A stretch of DNA of 6,989 nucleotides, from the NCBI GenBank assembly GCA_020854785.1, contig JAHFZE010000203.1, positions 1 through 6,989 of the forward strand, in the 5' to 3' direction. The DNA comes from Methanomethylovorans sp. (GTDB taxonomy: Archaea > Halobacteriota > Methanosarcinia > Methanosarcinales > Methanosarcinaceae). This document shows positions 5,749 to 6,989 of the stretch, piece by piece (the first letter of the stretch is position 1; each line of letters starts with the position of its first letter). The notes below the pieces were generated by a model. The model saw only the letters and a program-made list of their open reading frames with translations, had not been told where the DNA came from and did no database searches. Position numbers and translations under genes: made by a program.

Positions 5749-6840
5749 TCACTTCTTCCCATTTCCCACTCTTTCCGCCCTGATCCTTTCCAGCAGCACT
5801 TCCGCAGGCTCCCAGTCCTCCGCCCTGCGCACCTCTGCAAGCTCCCTTTCACTAAGCAGCTTCCCCTCAAATGCCTTTTTCAAAATACTCTGCCGCAGCG
5901 CCTCCGCCTTCTCCAGCGCCTCATCAATATCCTGCGCCATCTTATCGCACACCGAAAGGCGCGTTTCTATCTCCTCAACGATGGCGTGTTGTTCGGGGAG
6001 GGAGCAGAGAGGAAAACTTGTATTCTCAATAATTCCTAAATTTAGATTTGGCTGCACTCCTCCAGATGATTTCATTCGAATCTCATCATAGTTTTTCATC
6101 AAGAACAATTTAAGATACGACCTTATTTCTTCTTCAGTTCCTTCCTGTACAATTGCAGCAATTGCTTGATTTGTTGTTGCTTCAATTAACAGTTCAGAGC
6201 ATTTGCCTCTGGTTTTGCCTTCACCATAAAGTGCAACAAGTAGAGTGTATTTTGGATATATTTTGAGGTTTGTTTCCTTCAGGGCTATGTCCGTAACATA
6301 ATTTGATGCTGATTTTACATACGCTTCATTGAGTGCACCACTTGTAACCCATGGGATTGTACCATCCTTGTAAAAATCGATTCTTTTTTTCAGGGGCGTA
6401 ACGCCTGTACCAACTTTTGAGACATCTGCAATTTTCACCCATCCCCACCCCTCCGGCAGCCCCGGCAATTGAGCAATTTCATCTTCGGTGAGAGGTTTTA
6501 CAAGCTTCACTTTCCTGCCGGAAGCCTTTGCAGCTTCTTCTCTTTCCCTGCGGATCTGCTCCAGCAAATCCCGTGCATCCGGCAGATCGGTCTGCTGCTC
6601 TCGCCATTTTCTGGTAAGTTCGCCCTCGAACGCTTTCTTCAGCACCGCCTGCCTGTAAACTTTAAGCTGCTCCTGCGCCAGCCTGAGATTGGCTATACCG
6701 TTATCGAGGTCGCTGAAGAGCTGCTCGATTTTGGAGACAATGGCGCGCTGTTCGGGGAGAGGTGGGAGAGGGAAATCTACAGTTTTTAGTACAGTTTGGC
6801 TAATATTCCTTTGAGTTCCACCTTTTCCCATCGAACTCAT
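5749..6840 (-). pseudogene. hsdS: Type I restriction-modification specificity subunit HsdS, N-terminal half lost at an IS junction
   Basis: HsdS normally has two target recognition domains (TRD1, TRD2) separated by conserved helical regions, and 400-600 residues. Here about 363 residues remain: the end of TRD1 (MSSMGKGGTQRNIS), CR1 (LPPLPEQRAIVSKIEQLF through LKKAFEGEL), a charged spacer, a full TRD2 (from about LPEGWGWVKI, 130 residues before the second LPEQ), and CR2 (LPEQHAIVEEIETRL through LKKAFEGKL) with the usual tail WEPAEVLLERI. The frame continues upstream to a TTG at 6888, but those 16 residues are IS sequence read out of the transposase frame. ATGs at 6840 and 6831 could restart translation of a one-TRD protein, with GAGG about 10 nt before the first. 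No frameshift is seen in the retained part. Whether the first half lies beyond the IS or was deleted cannot be told from this window. Confidence 0.88.
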
Positions 6841-6989
6841 TTCAAAAATTCCCTCACACCTTTTTCCAACACAACAGGAAACACGCAATATCTAACAATC
6901 CTTTGAAAACCACATTAAGACGTTCATATCTGCTTGCCAGTTTTCTAAATCCCATCTTCAACCATGCAAAGAATCGTTCTATAGTCCCC
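6841..6989 (-). mobile_element. End of an insertion sequence (IS4/IS5-type), continuing beyond the window
   Basis: The transposase reading frame ends at 6854 and HsdS homology begins by about 6840, so one IS terminus lies close to 6833-6853. On the + strand the likely terminus reads GAACTCATTTCAAAAATTCC, which resembles terminal repeats of some IS5-type elements. The exact end and any target duplication cannot be fixed because the other end is outside the window. Confidence 0.75.
6854..6989 (-). CDS. DDE transposase, C-terminal fragment (5' end outside window)
   Basis: Reading the - strand from 6988, 44 residues precede the TGA at 6854-6856: GTIERFFAWLKMGFRKLASR, then YERL, ending in a hydrophobic helix LLDIACFLLCW. 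This is the characteristic end of IS4/IS5 superfamily transposases. The glutamate of IERFF is the third catalytic acid of the DDE triad, followed by six residues and a lysine (E-x6-K). A basic helix and the terminal hydrophobic helix follow. No stop interrupts the visible part, so the element may be intact upstream. It runs in the same direction as hsdS, so transcription through the IS could continue into the hsdS remnant. Family rank within IS4/IS5 is not certain from so short a piece. Confidence 0.85.
   Translation of the reverse strand, partial: GTIERFFAWLKMGFRKLASRYERLNVVFKGLLDIACFLLCWKKV

Noticed and set aside
5734..6039. Small + strand frames at 5734-6039, 6469-6789, 5106-5375 and 4265-4561
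   Set aside because: They lie antisense to well-supported genes, have no Shine-Dalgarno or recognisable domain, and are shadows.
5749..6888. TTG at 6888 as genuine start of HsdS
   Set aside because: The first 16 residues are encoded by the IS end in a different frame from the transposase and are not HsdS sequence.

Overview
The window looks archaeal, most likely a methanogen of the Methanosarcinales. The clues are a soluble PAS-PAS sensor histidine kinase of the type abundant in that order, a flavoprotein with the compact cysteine motif of methanogen iron-sulfur flavoproteins, moderate GC, GTG starts and TATA-like rather than sigma-70-like upstream sequence. No rRNA, tRNA or unambiguous taxonomic marker is present, so this is an inference.

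Layout. The + strand carries only the 3' part of a histidine kinase gene (2-1366). Everything else lies on the - strand and is transcribed right to left: the C-terminal end of an IS4/IS5-type transposase (6854-6989), an hsdS gene that has lost its first half at the IS junction (5749-about 6840), a 300-bp spacer with a large inverted repeat and a 12-bp-period tandem repeat, an Isf-like flavoprotein (4625-5419), a 25-codon hsdS-tail relic (4527-4604), an AlbA_2/schlafen-like ATP-binding protein (3043-4530), a 32-codon relic of what seems to be a second AlbA_2 gene (2948-3046), and an intact hsdM (1415-2890). No hsdR is present; it may lie beyond the IS.

How it fits together. This is a rearranged type I restriction-modification locus. 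HsdM is the intact N6-adenine methyltransferase subunit. HsdS retains CR1-TRD2-CR2, one target recognition domain instead of two. Between them sit an AlbA_2-HATPase protein, a common companion of type I systems with no settled role, and a flavoprotein that has no obvious link to DNA modification.

The most notable result is in the joints between genes. Short open frames too small for ordinary gene calling carry recognisable pieces of the same families: an hsdS C-terminal tail directly in front of the AlbA_2 gene, and an AlbA_2-like N-terminus joined to a TPQ-repeat linker directly behind it. Both share overlapping stop/start codons with the AlbA_2 gene. Three separate 12-bp-period repeats, encoding IEGA, TPQV-like and SDTV-like units, also occur in the locus. 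Together they suggest repeated gain, recombination and loss of specificity and companion genes at one site.
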